The notes beneath the pieces are model-generated. The model was not told the origin of the DNA, searched no databases, and saw nothing but the letters and a program-made list of their open reading frames with translations. 64,000 bases of DNA from Pedobacter sp. R20-19 (lineage in GTDB: Bacteria > Bacteroidota > Bacteroidia > Sphingobacteriales > Sphingobacteriaceae). A program made the translations under genes and the position numbers. The stretch spans positions 248,001-312,000 of the forward strand of contig NZ_JCKI01000007.1 in the NCBI RefSeq assembly GCF_000708265.2. Direction: 5' to 3'. This document shows positions 35,709-46,100 of this stretch, in pieces. How positions within the stretch are numbered: position 1 is the first letter of the stretch; each line of letters starts with the position of its first letter.

Positions 35709-37058
35709 CTAGTTTCTAGCAGTTTCAACACGACGGTTTTGGATACGACCTTCTTCAGTATCGTTAGAAGCAATTGGATTAGCTTCGCCTAAACCTTTAG
35801 TAGCAACTTGACTAGCGTTAACACCAGAGTTTACTAAGTAAGTTTTAACAGAATTTGCTCTGTCTTTAGATAATTTCATGTTATATGCAGCAGTACCTTC
35901 GCTTGAAGCATAACCGTTTACAGTTACTTTACCACCGTTTTCACGTAACACTGAAGATAATTTATCTAAAGTTGGATAAGATTCAGTTTTTAATACAGAT
36001 GAGTTAAAATCGAAACCGATTTTTTCGAAACCTGTTACGTTAGTGTTAGTTGAATCAGCAGTGAATTTAGGAAGTGGACATCCTGAACCATCAACAGCAG
36101 TACCTGCAGGAGTTCCTGGGCATTTGTCGAATTGATCAGCAACACCATCACCATCAGTATCTTTTTTCAAATCTTCAACAGATTTTTCTACGTTAGATAC
36201 ACGGTTTTTCAAAGCTTCAACTTCTTGACGCAAAGTTGGATCTTTTAATTCATCATACATTGTAGCTAATGGGTTAGACCACTCTAAGCTTGGTTTTGCA
36301 GAAGAACCTAAAGAGAACTCTAAACCAGCATAACCGTAAGAGAATTTATCTTTAGTAGTACCTTTTGCGTAAACTCCATCAAAGTTATCAGCATCAACAA
36401 AGTTCATAGTGTAACCTAAGTTAAAGTTAACACGCTCAGAAACTTTGAATTTAACACCAGCACCTACTGGAATGTAGAAACCTTTTACGTAATCTTTAGC
36501 TTCGTGTCTATCACCTACTGGTCCGATAGCACTACCTTTCCAGTCAATAGTTTGACCACCAGTAGTTACTTTTGGAGCATAAGCTAAGTAACCAGCACCA
36601 GCTGTTAAGAAGAAACCTACAGCGTTTTCACGACGTAAGAAATCAATAGAACCTAAGTTAACAACACCACGTAAATCTACAGCATATTGTAATTCAGTTT
36701 CGAATTCGCTAGCAGTTGAAGCTACTGGTCCAGCAGTTGCATCATTTGAACCTGAAACTTTACCACGTACACCAGCTAACTCTAATGAGAAAGAGTGACC
36801 TAATTGTTTACGGATGTTTAAACCGTAACCTAAGTTAACGTCCCATTTGTTGAAGTCATTAGAACCGCCAATTGCAACTACTGGAGCTAATACACCAGCG
36901 TTAACACCAATTGACCAAGTTCTGTACTGTCCTCTTCCACCAAATACCTTGGTTGAAGAAGTAGTTGCAGGAGCATCCTGAGCGACAGCAAGAGAAGCAA
37001 CTCCTGTTAATGCCACTAAAGAAAGCGCAACACTTTTCTTTAAAGTAGAATAATTCAT
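35709..37058 (-). CDS. OmpA-family outer-membrane protein
   Basis: A 449-residue protein from the ATG at 37058, which is followed by a signal peptide (M-N-Y-S-T-L-K-K-S to L-A-V-A-Q); an in-frame start further upstream would run through the promoter. An N-terminal beta-barrel (about 30-240) is followed by a coiled segment (R-Q-E-V-E-A-L-K-N-R-V-S-N-V-E), a thrombospondin type 3 calcium repeat (D-T-D-G-D-G-V-A-D-Q-F-D-K-C-P-G) and a peptidoglycan-binding OmpA C-terminal domain (V-N-G-Y-A-S-S-E-G, N-M-K-L-S-K-D-R-A). It anchors the outer membrane to the wall. The strong promoter fits an abundant protein. Confidence 0.93.
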   Translation of the reverse strand: MNYSTLKKSVALSLVALTGVASLAVAQDAPATTSSTKVFGGRGQYRTWSIGVNAGVLAPVVAIGGSNDFNKWDVNLGYGLNIRKQLGHSFSLELAGVRGKVSGSNDATAGPVASTASEFETELQYAVDLRGVVNLGSIDFLRRENAVGFFLTAGAGYLAYAPKVTTGGQTIDWKGSAIGPVGDRHEAKDYVKGFYIPVGAGVKFKVSERVNFNLGYTMNFVDADNFDGVYAKGTTKDKFSYGYAGLEFSLGSSAKPSLEWSNPLATMYDELKDPTLRQEVEALKNRVSNVEKSVEDLKKDTDGDGVADQFDKCPGTPAGTAVDGSGCPLPKFTADSTNTNVTGFEKIGFDFNSSVLKTESYPTLDKLSSVLRENGGKVTVNGYASSEGTAAYNMKLSKDRANSVKTYLVNSGVNASQVATKGLGEANPIASNDTEEGRIQNRRVETARN

Positions 37059-37115
37059 AATCTTTTTTTCTTTTTTAAGGGTTAAACAATTTAATTGATT
37101 AATTTTTTGTAACCG

Positions 37116-37145
37116 CAAAATTAAACAAATTTTTAAATTTTCAAA
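37116..37145 (-). promoter_or_regulatory. OmpA promoter (-33 TTTG, -7 TAATTTTG)
   Basis: On the minus strand TTTG (37142-37145) and TAATTTTG (37116-37123) are separated by 18 bases. Both elements and spacing fit the Bacteroidota housekeeping consensus. The start codon is 57 bases downstream. Confidence 0.75.
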
Positions 37146-37193
37146 CATTTACACAAACTCCGTTCCAAACTTCAGGAGAAAAAGGGATTTTAT

Positions 37194-37201
37194 TACATTT
37201 G
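37194..37201 (+). promoter_or_regulatory. Candidate -7 promoter element TACATTTG for aminopeptidase P
   Basis: An exact TAnnTTTG match, 29 bases before the ATG at 37231. It is divergent from the OmpA promoter, with about 50 bases between them. Confidence 0.55.
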
Positions 37202-37230
37202 ATCCCTATATAATTATAAAGGCACAAATT

Positions 37231-38520
37231 ATGAAATATCCCCAAATTGATCAATCCCTTTTCATATTAAACAGAAAAGAATTCAATAAACACTTAAAAA
37301 ACAACTCTTTAGCTATTTTTAATGCCAATGATGAATTCCCTAGAAGTGGTGATCAAAACTTCGTCTTTAAGCAAAATCCAGACTTATTTTATTTATCCGG
37401 AATTGACCAGGAGCAAACAATCCTGATCATTTATCCGGATTGTCCTAATCCTTTGTATAGAGAAGTCCTGTTTTTAAGACAGACCAATGATTATATCAAA
37501 GTTTGGGAAGGATACAAATACACAAAAGACCAGGCGAAATCTGCATCTGGCATCACCAGCATTTACTGGCTCAAAGATTTTGATAATATACTGCACAGCA
37601 TTGTACATTATGCAGATCATATTTACCTCAATTCTAATGAAAATGATCGCTATGCCCATACGGTGCCACATCGCGACCTGAGGTTTATTGATCAAATGCG
37701 TTCTAAATATCCTTTACATCACTACGAACGTTCTGCTCCAATTATGCGGAACTTAAGAGCCCATAAATCTGATGTTGAAATTGAGCTAACCAAAAGAGCT
37801 TGTGCAATTACACGGGATGCTTTTGTTAGGGTATTAAAGTTCACAAAGCCTGGTGTAAAGGAATATGAAATAGAAGCAGAAATTATTCATGAATTTATTC
37901 GTCAGGGAGCAACCGGCCATGCTTATACCCCAATTATTGCATCCGGACACAATGCCAATATTCTGCACTACAATGATAATAACCAAACTTGTAACGCAGG
38001 CGATGTTATTCTTTTTGATTTTGGTGCGGAATATGCCAACTACAATGCAGATATGAGCCGTTCAATTCCGGTAAGTGGCCGTTTTACCGCCAGGCAAAAA
38101 GATGTTTACAATGCTGTTTTACATGTGATGAAGGAGGCTACAAAATTATTACGCACAGGTACTGTATGGAACACTTACCATGAAGTGGTTGGCGAGTTAA
38201 TGACCGAACAATTGATTAATTTGAAATTAATCTCTATTGATGATGTAAAAAATCAAAGCACCTCTTACCCTGCATACAAAAAATACTTTATGCACGGAAC
38301 TTCTCATCATTTGGGTATAGACGTACATGATTTTGCAGGAAGATACACGCCATTTGCCGAAGGAAATATTTTAACGGTAGAGCCAGGTATTTATATTCCT
38401 GAGGAAGGTTTAGGTATTCGTTTAGAAAACAATATCTTAATAACGGCTAATGGAAACATTGACTTAATGGGAGACATTCCATTAGAAGCAGCAGAAATAG
38501 AAGACATTATGAATTCATAA
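37231..38520 (+). CDS. pepP: Xaa-Pro aminopeptidase (M24B)
   Basis: A 429-residue metalloprotease that removes an N-terminal residue before proline. An N-terminal aminopeptidase-P domain (P-R-S-G-D-Q-N-F near 32, Y-L-S-G-I-D near 55) is followed by the pita-bread domain with the five metal ligands: the Asp pair in L-F-D-F-G-A-E-Y and N-A-D-M-S-R, His in G-T-S-H-H-L-G, Glu in V-E-P-G-I-Y, and Glu in G-I-R-L-E-N-N. No signal peptide; cytoplasmic. Confidence 0.93.
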   Translation: MKYPQIDQSLFILNRKEFNKHLKNNSLAIFNANDEFPRSGDQNFVFKQNPDLFYLSGIDQEQTILIIYPDCPNPLYREVLFLRQTNDYIKVWEGYKYTKDQAKSASGITSIYWLKDFDNILHSIVHYADHIYLNSNENDRYAHTVPHRDLRFIDQMRSKYPLHHYERSAPIMRNLRAHKSDVEIELTKRACAITRDAFVRVLKFTKPGVKEYEIEAEIIHEFIRQGATGHAYTPIIASGHNANILHYNDNNQTCNAGDVILFDFGAEYANYNADMSRSIPVSGRFTARQKDVYNAVLHVMKEATKLLRTGTVWNTYHEVVGELMTEQLINLKLISIDDVKNQSTSYPAYKKYFMHGTSHHLGIDVHDFAGRYTPFAEGNILTVEPGIYIPEEGLGIRLENNILITANGNIDLMGDIPLEAAEIEDIMNS

Positions 38521-38634
38521 TTCATTTATGGGCTATAGATTAACATGCTTCTTGCTGAAGAAATCAAATCATTAGCTTTTAAATGCATTGATCCTTAATT
38601 AATCAGCCATCAAGCACAATGCTAGTAAAAAACA

Positions 38635-38669
38635 AAAGCCGTTCTGAAAATCAATTTCAGAACGGCTTT
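38635..38669. terminator. Bidirectional intrinsic terminator
   Basis: A perfect 15-bp stem (AAAGCCGTTCTGAAA / TTTCAGAACGGCTTT) with a 5-base loop between the convergent pepP and degQ-like genes. Confidence 0.9.
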
Positions 38670-38690
38670 ATATTTAATCAATCTGGCAGA

Positions 38691-40241
38691 TTATTGCGCC
38701 GGAAAGCTAAAGTTAAATGTACCTTGCCCGGTTACTCCTGACATATAAACCATACCATTTCTAGTTTGAGGTAAGGCTTTCTGAACATCAGTTACGCTGT
38801 TTACAGGCTGTCCATTCACTTTCGTAATGATTAAACCTTTCTCTACACCAATGTTATCAAAAGCTTTTCCTGTGGTAACAGAAGTAACTACTACCCCACT
38901 ATTAATTCCTAGTTTAGATTTCTGAGCCGGAGTTGCAGGCACGAACGTTGCCCCAAGTTTTGATACCTCTGCTGATTTTGTAGCAGCGGTATTCGCATTA
39001 GGATTTATACTTGCCTCTCCTTTTAAAGTAACAGTATAATCCTTTAATGCACCATCTCTTAATACCGTTAATTTAACTTTATCACCAGGATTTAAACGAC
39101 CAACTCTTTCCTGTAAGTCTGGAGAATCATTGATAACTATGCCATCAACTTTTTTAATTACATCACCAGATTTTAAACCAGCAGCCTCTGCAGCACCTTT
39201 TGCCACAACATCATTCACATATAGGCCACTTACTTCGCTGGTTTTAATTCCTTCTGGTTTTTCATCACCACTTAGCGGAACAAAGTTTACACCAATATAG
39301 CCACGTTTAACTGAACCGTATTTCATAAAATCATCTACAATTTTACGTGCCAGGTTAACCGGAATAGCAAAACCATAACCTTGGTTATAACCACTTTGAG
39401 AAGCAATAGCAGAATTGATACCTACCAATTCGCCGTTAGCATTTACCAATGCACCACCACTGTTACCCGGATTAATCGCCGCATCTGTTTGAATAAAAGA
39501 TTCGATACTGGTATTTGCCGGACGCTCAGGTCTTTTACCTGTACGTTGATATTCTCTATATTCTTCTTCAGTTATTTCGTTTCCTTGTTGTTCTCTACCT
39601 ATAATACCAATGCTACGGTTTTTCGCGCTCACAATCCCTGCGGTTACTGTAGTCTGTAAATCTAGCGGGAAACCAACAGCTAAAACCCATTCTCCAACCT
39701 GCACATTATCAGAGTTACCCATTTTTACAACAGGTAAACCTGTGGCATTTACTTTAATTAATGCCAAATCTGTATTAGGATCGCGACCGATTACCTTGGC
39801 CTCAACTTTACGTCGATCAGTTAAAACCACTTCAACTTTCTCTGCATTTTCAACCACGTGATTATTAGTTACAATATAACCATCCTGACTAATAATCACA
39901 CCTGATCCTGATGCCGCTCTGGGTTGACGTTGCATCTGGCGACCGCCACCTCCAAAGAAATCTTCCATCATATCAAACGGAGAAGAACTTCCCTCACTTT
40001 TCCCCGATGTTGAGTAGGTTGTTTTAATGTGAACTACACCTGGGGCAACAGCAGCTGCCGCTTGTGTAAAATCTGCTGCACCGGCTGAAGTTACCTTCAG
40101 CGGATTATTTGCAAAATATAAATTTTGTTTTTCTGAAATAGTGTTTCCAGTTTGGTTACGCTCAAAGAGCTTATAACCTCCAATCGCTGCTGCTCCACCT
40201 ATAAAAGCAGCTAACACGGTAATCCCTAATATTTTTTTCAT
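38691..40241 (-). CDS. DegQ/HtrA-family periplasmic serine endoprotease
   Basis: A 516-residue HtrA protease/chaperone. An N-terminal hydrophobic segment (3-24) works as signal or anchor. The trypsin-like domain has the triad His in T-N-N-H-V-V-E, Asp in N-T-D-L-A-L-I, and Ser in I-N-P-G-N-S-G-G-A-L. Two PDZ domains follow (about 310-395 and 430-510), so it is the Do type rather than DegS. It degrades misfolded envelope proteins. A Gly/Gln/Arg-rich loop (F-F-G-G-G-G-R-Q-M-Q-R) lies before the catalytic His. Confidence 0.95.
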   Translation of the reverse strand: MKKILGITVLAAFIGGAAAIGGYKLFERNQTGNTISEKQNLYFANNPLKVTSAGAADFTQAAAAVAPGVVHIKTTYSTSGKSEGSSSPFDMMEDFFGGGGRQMQRQPRAASGSGVIISQDGYIVTNNHVVENAEKVEVVLTDRRKVEAKVIGRDPNTDLALIKVNATGLPVVKMGNSDNVQVGEWVLAVGFPLDLQTTVTAGIVSAKNRSIGIIGREQQGNEITEEEYREYQRTGKRPERPANTSIESFIQTDAAINPGNSGGALVNANGELVGINSAIASQSGYNQGYGFAIPVNLARKIVDDFMKYGSVKRGYIGVNFVPLSGDEKPEGIKTSEVSGLYVNDVVAKGAAEAAGLKSGDVIKKVDGIVINDSPDLQERVGRLNPGDKVKLTVLRDGALKDYTVTLKGEASINPNANTAATKSAEVSKLGATFVPATPAQKSKLGINSGVVVTSVTTGKAFDNIGVEKGLIITKVNGQPVNSVTDVQKALPQTRNGMVYMSGVTGQGTFNFSFPAQ

Positions 40242-40336
40242 GTGTTTGTATATTGTTTTTTAATGGTTGTGAAACTATTAAAAGCTAAGCTAATTTACAT
40301 ATACAGGCTTTTAATGATTTCATGTGTTTGTATATT
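40236..40336 (+). repeat. 19-bp direct repeat upstream of the HtrA gene
   Basis: tttcatgtgtttgtatatt occurs at 40236-40254, covering the HtrA start codon, and again at 40318-40336. The rest of the 401-bp gap before dapF shows no gene. A hydrophobic 80-codon frame at 40322-40564 is doubtful. Confidence 0.55.
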
Positions 40337-40642
40337 ATTTTTATTGTCTACACAACTGTGATTATAAGTTCCATTGCCGGCAAATTGTTTGGTATACTTA
40401 CAAACCCTTTGTGTTTTTTATTTGACAGGAGCGCTGTATTTTCTTTGTTTAAGCAGAACGCTCCAGCAGTTATTTATCTGCTTAAATTTTCTTTTATAAG
40501 TTTATTCAAATTTAATACCATATCAACGATATTTGCATCACTAAAGCATCTACATTGGTGTTAAAAAATGTTAAAAACAATTTACACCAGGAGACTTACA
40601 AGCATCTGCAATTCAAATATTGCATTAAATAATGAAGATCCA

Positions 40643-41425
40643 ATGAAAATTAATTTCTTTAAGTATCAGGGCGCAGGTAATGATTTTATTTTAATAGACC
40701 ATACTGCAAAACCATTAGAAAACATTGATAATGAATTGATTGAGCAACTTTGTCACCGCAGGTTTGGTATAGGGGCTGATGGATTAATGTTTGTAACCAA
40801 ACACCAGGATTATGATTTTGAAATGCATTACTTTAATGCAGATGGTAAATTAGGTAGTATGTGTGGTAATGGCGGTCGGTGTATCGTTGCATTTGCTAAA
40901 CACCTGGGTATCATCAACAAAGAAACTAACTTTTTGGCAGTAGATGGCCCACATTATGCCAGAATTTCAGAAGATGGCGAATGGATTGATCTTCAAATGA
41001 TTGATGTAGAGTTGGTAACCCGTGATGGCGATGCATATGTTTTGAATACCGGATCTCCACATTATGTAAAGACGCAAGAAAACCTGAAAGATTTTGATGT
41101 ATTTAATGAGGGTAAAAATATTCGTTATAATGAAACTTATAGTGAGAAGGGTATCAATATAAATTTTGTAGAAGATTTTGGCGATCATCTGTTTGTTCGT
41201 ACTTATGAGCGAGGTGTAGAAGATGAAACTTTTGCATGTGGTACCGGTGTAACAGCCGTGGCTATGGCTATGGCCAAACATAAAAATCAAAGTGGTCATA
41301 TCAAAACCAACATTAAAGTTTTAGGTGGAGATATTAAAATTGAATTTGATTATGATGAAAAAAGCTTCACCAATGTATTTTTATGTGGCCCGGCAAAACT
41401 GGTTTTTGAAGGGGAAGTAAATTAA
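40643..41425 (+). CDS. dapF: Diaminopimelate epimerase
   Basis: A 260-residue cofactor-independent epimerase converting LL- to meso-diaminopimelate for lysine and peptidoglycan. The start at 40643 is set by the family-typical M-K-I-N-F-F-K-Y-Q-G-A-G-N-D-F; an ATG 75 bases upstream would add an unrelated stretch. The two catalytic Cys are in M-C-G-N-G-G-R-C near residue 73 and F-A-C-G-T-G-V-T-A-V near 196. The length is a little short but normal for Bacteroidota. Confidence 0.96.
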   Translation: MKINFFKYQGAGNDFILIDHTAKPLENIDNELIEQLCHRRFGIGADGLMFVTKHQDYDFEMHYFNADGKLGSMCGNGGRCIVAFAKHLGIINKETNFLAVDGPHYARISEDGEWIDLQMIDVELVTRDGDAYVLNTGSPHYVKTQENLKDFDVFNEGKNIRYNETYSEKGININFVEDFGDHLFVRTYERGVEDETFACGTGVTAVAMAMAKHKNQSGHIKTNIKVLGGDIKIEFDYDEKSFTNVFLCGPAKLVFEGEVN

Positions 41426-41763
41426 CATCTCTTAAAATCAGTCAGCTTCTCTATCATCAAGAGTATGCTATATGTTATAGAATATAATGTGATCTTCATT
41501 CTTTCGGCATTTTCAGTAGCGACAAGTGTACATGATTAGTACAGCCAAAAATTTTAATGTATTTAGCATGTGTATTTTTCACACTATCTTTTTAGTAAAA
41601 TGGCTATTTTTTAAAACATTTCATGAGATTTGAACAGTCATATTAACGATTTTTAACATCTGTCTCAATTAATTTACACACTATTTTTAAGCCAATAATA
41701 ACTAACAAACCCCTCTTATATAGTCATTTAAGGACAAATGAGACAATTTCGAGATCAAAAATA

Positions 41764-41779
41764 AATCAATCGATTGATT
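41764..41779. promoter_or_regulatory. 16-bp perfect palindrome upstream of the RND operon
   Basis: AATCAATCGATTGATT equals its own complement. It sits 12 bases before a TTTG and 41 bases before the -7 candidate of the efflux operon, the place expected for an operator of a TetR-like dimer. No regulator gene is next to it. Confidence 0.5.
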
Positions 41780-41819
41780 AAATGACAGAATTTGGACAGA
41801 TTTATTTTTTTTTAGGCGC

Positions 41820-41827
41820 TATTTTTG
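41820..41827 (+). promoter_or_regulatory. Candidate -7 promoter element TATTTTTG of the RND operon
   Basis: An exact TAnnTTTG match. A TTTG at 41791-41794 is 25 bases upstream, slightly longer spacing than usual. It leaves a leader of about 75 bases containing a stem-loop at 41833-41869 (AAATCGC with GCGATTT, inner ATCAAA with TTTGAT). The rest of the 483-bp gap after dapF holds nothing I recognise. Confidence 0.5.
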
Positions 41828-41908
41828 GGCATAAATCGCGAAATCAAAATCCAAATTTGATGGCGATTTAACCCGGAATAATTTTAAACACACACATACG
41901 AATACTCC

Positions 41909-43075
41909 ATGAGAAAAGTAACAACTCTCTTTTTTAGCATGAGCATTGGAATGCTTTTAGCATCCTGCGGAAATAATGATGATGCAAAAAAGGCGGCAGC
42001 AGCTGCAGCGGCTGGTCCTCAAGCCTATCCAGTTTTCACAGTTAAAACACAAACCACAGAATTAAATTCAGATTACCCTGCAACTATTGAGGGAATTCAA
42101 AATATTGATATCCGCCCTAAGGTTGATGGCTTTATTGACAAAATACTGGTAGATGAGGGCGCTGTTGTAAAAAAGGGTCAATTACTTTTTACCATCATGG
42201 CACCACAATATGAGCAGGAAGTTAGAACAGCAAGAGCTGCAATCAGCAGTGCAGAAGCTGATGTAAATGCTGCTCAATTGCAGGTAAATAAAACTAAACC
42301 GCTGGTAGAAAAAGACATCATAAGTAAATATGATTTAGACGCCGCTCAGCTTACACTTCAAAGCAGAAAAGCAGCTTTAGCACAGGCAAAAGCTACTTTA
42401 GCAAATGCACAGGTAAATTTAGGCTATACTTCTATTACCAGCCCTGTTAATGGTATTGTAGGTAGCATTCCATTTAGAAATGGAAGCTTAGTAAGCAGCT
42501 CTAGCACAGAACCGCTAACCACCATTGCCAACACCTCTAAAGTTTATGCTTACTTCTCTTTAAATGAAAAGCAGCTTCTGGATTTCTCCAAAACCTATAA
42601 AGGCAATACACTGGCGCAACAAATGGCTAACATTCCGGCTGTAAGTTTAGTATTGGCCGACGGTACTGTTTATGCTCAAAATGGTAAAATTGAATCTATT
42701 AATAGTCAGATTAATACCAACACAGGTTCAGCTAGTTTAAGAGCAACTTTCCCTAACCCTATCGCCTTATTAAAATCTGGTGGTAGTGCATCAGTCAGGA
42801 TTCCACAAAAAGTTGAAAATGCTATTTTGGTTCCTCAAAAATCAACTATTGATTTGCAGGGGAAGAAATTCGTGTATGTTTTGGGCGATTCGGCTAAAAT
42901 TATCAGTACTGAAATTCAGATTATGGATTTAGCGAAAGATAAATTCTATGTAGTAACCAAAGGCCTGAAAGCTGGTGATAAAATCGTGTTGGAAGGTTTC
43001 CAGTCATTAAAAGATGGTGTTAAAATCAAACCTGAAGAAAAGAGTGCTGATTCAGTTTACGCAGAGATTAAATAA
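41909..43075 (+). CDS. RND efflux periplasmic adaptor lipoprotein
   Basis: A 388-residue membrane-fusion protein. The signal peptide ends in the lipobox L-L-A-S-C (Cys20) and an Ala-rich linker follows. Next come the barrel-sandwich hybrid (D-I-R-P-K-V-D-G-F-I-D-K and V-D-E-G-A-V-V-K-K-G-Q-L-L-F), an alpha-hairpin coiled coil (about 95-160), a second lipoyl half (Y-T-S-I-T-S-P-V-N-G-I-V-G) and beta-barrel/MP domains. It links the inner-membrane pump to the outer-membrane channel encoded downstream. First gene of a three-gene operon. Confidence 0.95.
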   Translation: MRKVTTLFFSMSIGMLLASCGNNDDAKKAAAAAAAGPQAYPVFTVKTQTTELNSDYPATIEGIQNIDIRPKVDGFIDKILVDEGAVVKKGQLLFTIMAPQYEQEVRTARAAISSAEADVNAAQLQVNKTKPLVEKDIISKYDLDAAQLTLQSRKAALAQAKATLANAQVNLGYTSITSPVNGIVGSIPFRNGSLVSSSSTEPLTTIANTSKVYAYFSLNEKQLLDFSKTYKGNTLAQQMANIPAVSLVLADGTVYAQNGKIESINSQINTNTGSASLRATFPNPIALLKSGGSASVRIPQKVENAILVPQKSTIDLQGKKFVYVLGDSAKIISTEIQIMDLAKDKFYVVTKGLKAGDKIVLEGFQSLKDGVKIKPEEKSADSVYAEIK

Positions 43076-43127
43076 TAATAACTTGAGCAGTGTAATTACA
43101 CCTCTCATCAGGTAATCAATATTAATT

Positions 43128-46100
43128 ATGTTTAAGAAATTCATAGAAAGACCGGTTTTATCAACGGTAATATCCATTATTATCGTTATTCTCGGTATTT
43201 TAGGTTTAGTTACTTTACCGATTTCCCAATATCCTGAAATTGCACCACCTACTGTGCAGGTTTCAACTTCATACCAGGGTGCAAATGCCGATGTGGTTAT
43301 GAATAGCGTAGTTGTTCCGCTGGAAGAACAAATAAATGGTGTGGAAGATATGACTTACATGACTTCCACTGCCAGTAATGATGGATCAGCGACCATTACG
43401 GTTAACTTTAAATTGGGTACTAATCCCGATTTAGCTGCAGTAAATGTTCAAAACAGGGTAGCCAGAGCAACCAGTCTGTTACCAGCAGAAGTAACAAAAT
43501 CTGGTGTAATTACGGCAAAGAGACAAGCCAGTAACGTTTTGATATTTAGTTTGTATAGTGATGATCCATCTTACGATCAAAAGTTTTTACAGAATTATGC
43601 CAACATTAACATAATTCCACAAATTAAGCGGATTAACGGAGTAGGTGATGCAAGTGCTTTCGGAACTTTGGATTATACCATGCGCCTTTGGTTAAAGCCA
43701 GATGTAATGGCAACCTATGGTTTGGTACCAAGTGATGTGAACGCAGCTCTTGCCGATCAGAATGTGGAGGCAGCGCCGGGTCAGTTTGGAGAACAGGGAG
43801 ATCAGGCATTTCAATATACTTTAAAATATACAGGTCGGTTAAAAGATGAAGCACAATTTGGCAACATCATTATTAAAACAGCAGATAATGGGCAGATTCT
43901 TCGTTTAAAAGACATTGCGAGAATTGAATTAGGTGCTCAAAGTTATGCCAGTTCAGTAAGTTTTAATGGTAAGCCGGCATTAGGTATCGCCATTAATCAA
44001 ACTGCTGGCTCAAATGCTAGTGAAGTTATTTCCAACTCGATTAAAACTTTAGATGAGGCACAAAAGGTGTTTCCAAAAGGCGTTCATTATTCTACATTGG
44101 TGAACGTAAACGATTTTCTTGATGCGTCTATCGAAAAAGTAATTCATACGTTAATAGAAGCTTTCATTCTGGTATTCTTAGTGGTTTTCATTTTCTTACA
44201 GGATTTCCGTTCCACTTTAATTCCAGCAATTAGTGTTCCCGTAGCCATTATTGGTACCTTCTTTTTCTTAAGCTTGTTTGGTTTTACCATAAATTTATTA
44301 ACCCTGTTTGCGTTGGTACTGGCCATTGGTATTGTGGTAGATGATGCAATTGTGGTGGTGGAAGCCGTCCATGCGAAATTGGACGAAGGTTATACGGATG
44401 CAAAGAAGGCGACTATAGATGCCATGGATGATATTAGCGGTGCGATTATTTCCATTACACTGGTTATGGCTGCGGTATTTATCCCGGTAAGTTTTATTCA
44501 GGGTTCATCAGGCGTATTCTATAAGCAATTTGGTTTAACACTGGCGATTTCCATTATCTTGTCTGCAGTTAATGCGTTAACATTAAGTCCCGCATTATGT
44601 GCGTTATTTCTTAAACCACATACTGATGATCATGGAAAAAAGAAAAACTTCCTGGATCGTTTTTATATCGCTTTTAACACCTCATTTGATACTGTAACCA
44701 ATAAATATAAAAAATCAGTTAGTTTCTTATCTCATAAAAAATGGATAGTTGGACTGGGTGTTTTATTTTTCACGATTGTTTTGGTTTGGATGATGAATAC
44801 CACACCAAAAGGTTTTGTTCCGAATGAAGATTTAGGAACTGTTTTCTCAGATATTTCATTGCCTGCAGGAACATCACAGGAAGAAACTAACGTAGTGATT
44901 TCACAAATTGACAGCATTGCGCACACCATTCCTGAAATTAAAAATTCTTTGAGGGTAGTAGGCCGAAGTTTAATTAGTGGTTCTGGCAGTTCTTATGGGA
45001 TGGTTATTGGAAGGTTAATTCCCTGGGATGAACGAAAACGTGATGTTAAAGCCATTATTGGTGAACTTTTTGCCAAAACAGCTAATATTAAGGGTGCTAA
45101 AATTATTTTCTTCGCGCCTCCAACCATCCAGGGTTTTGGAACAAGTGGTGGTTTTGAATTTCAATTACAGGATAAAACCGGTGGAGATATTAAAAGATTC
45201 AATGAGATTGGAAATGGATTCTTAGCTGCCCTAAGTAAAAGGCCGGAAATTCAATATGCCTCAACCTCCTTTAACCCAAATTTCCCACAGTATCAAATTG
45301 ATGTGAATGTGGCGAAGGTAAAACAGGCTGGCTTAACCGTTGCTGATGTTTTAGGCGTAATGCAAGGTTATTATGGTGGTGTATATGCTTCCAACTTCAA
45401 TAAGTTTGGTAAGCAATTCAGGGTAATGTATCAGGCAGATGCCCAATACCGTTCAAATGAGCAAACCCTAACCAGAATCTTCGTTAGAAATGGTAGCGGA
45501 CAAATGGCACCTGTATCTGAATTTATTACCTTAACGAAGGTTTATGGACCGCAGGCCATCTCTCGTTTCAACTTGTTTACTTCGATTTCAGTTACTGGTA
45601 ACCCGAATCCTGGCTTTAGTTCTGGTGATGCATTAAAAGCCGTACAAGAAGTTGCCGCACAAACTTTACCAGCAGGTTATGGCTATGAATTCTCAGGTTT
45701 ATCAAGGGAAGAAATCAGTGGCGGAAGTCAAACTGTGTTTATCTTTTTACTTTGTATCATCTTCGTTTATTTCTTATTGGCAGCACAATACGAAAGTTAT
45801 ATTTTGCCTTTGGCTGTATTAATTTCATTGCCTATTGGTTTAGCTGGTGTGTTTGTTTTTGATAAGATTTTTGGTGTAGATAATAACATTTATACACAAA
45901 TTACGCTGATTATGCTTGTGGGTTTACTGGCAAAGAATGCCATCCTGATTGTGGAATATGCGGTTGACCGACGAAAAAGAGGCATGAGTATTATCAATGC
46001 CGCCATCGATGGAGCTACAGCTCGTTTACGCCCTATTTTAATGACATCATTTGCTTTCATCCTTGGTTTATTACCGCTGATGTTGTCATCAGGTGTTGGT

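Noticed and set aside
40322..40564. 80-codon hydrophobic frame between the HtrA gene and dapF
   Set aside because: It begins inside a direct repeat, has T-rich codons and no recognisable motif; likely chance in AT-rich DNA.
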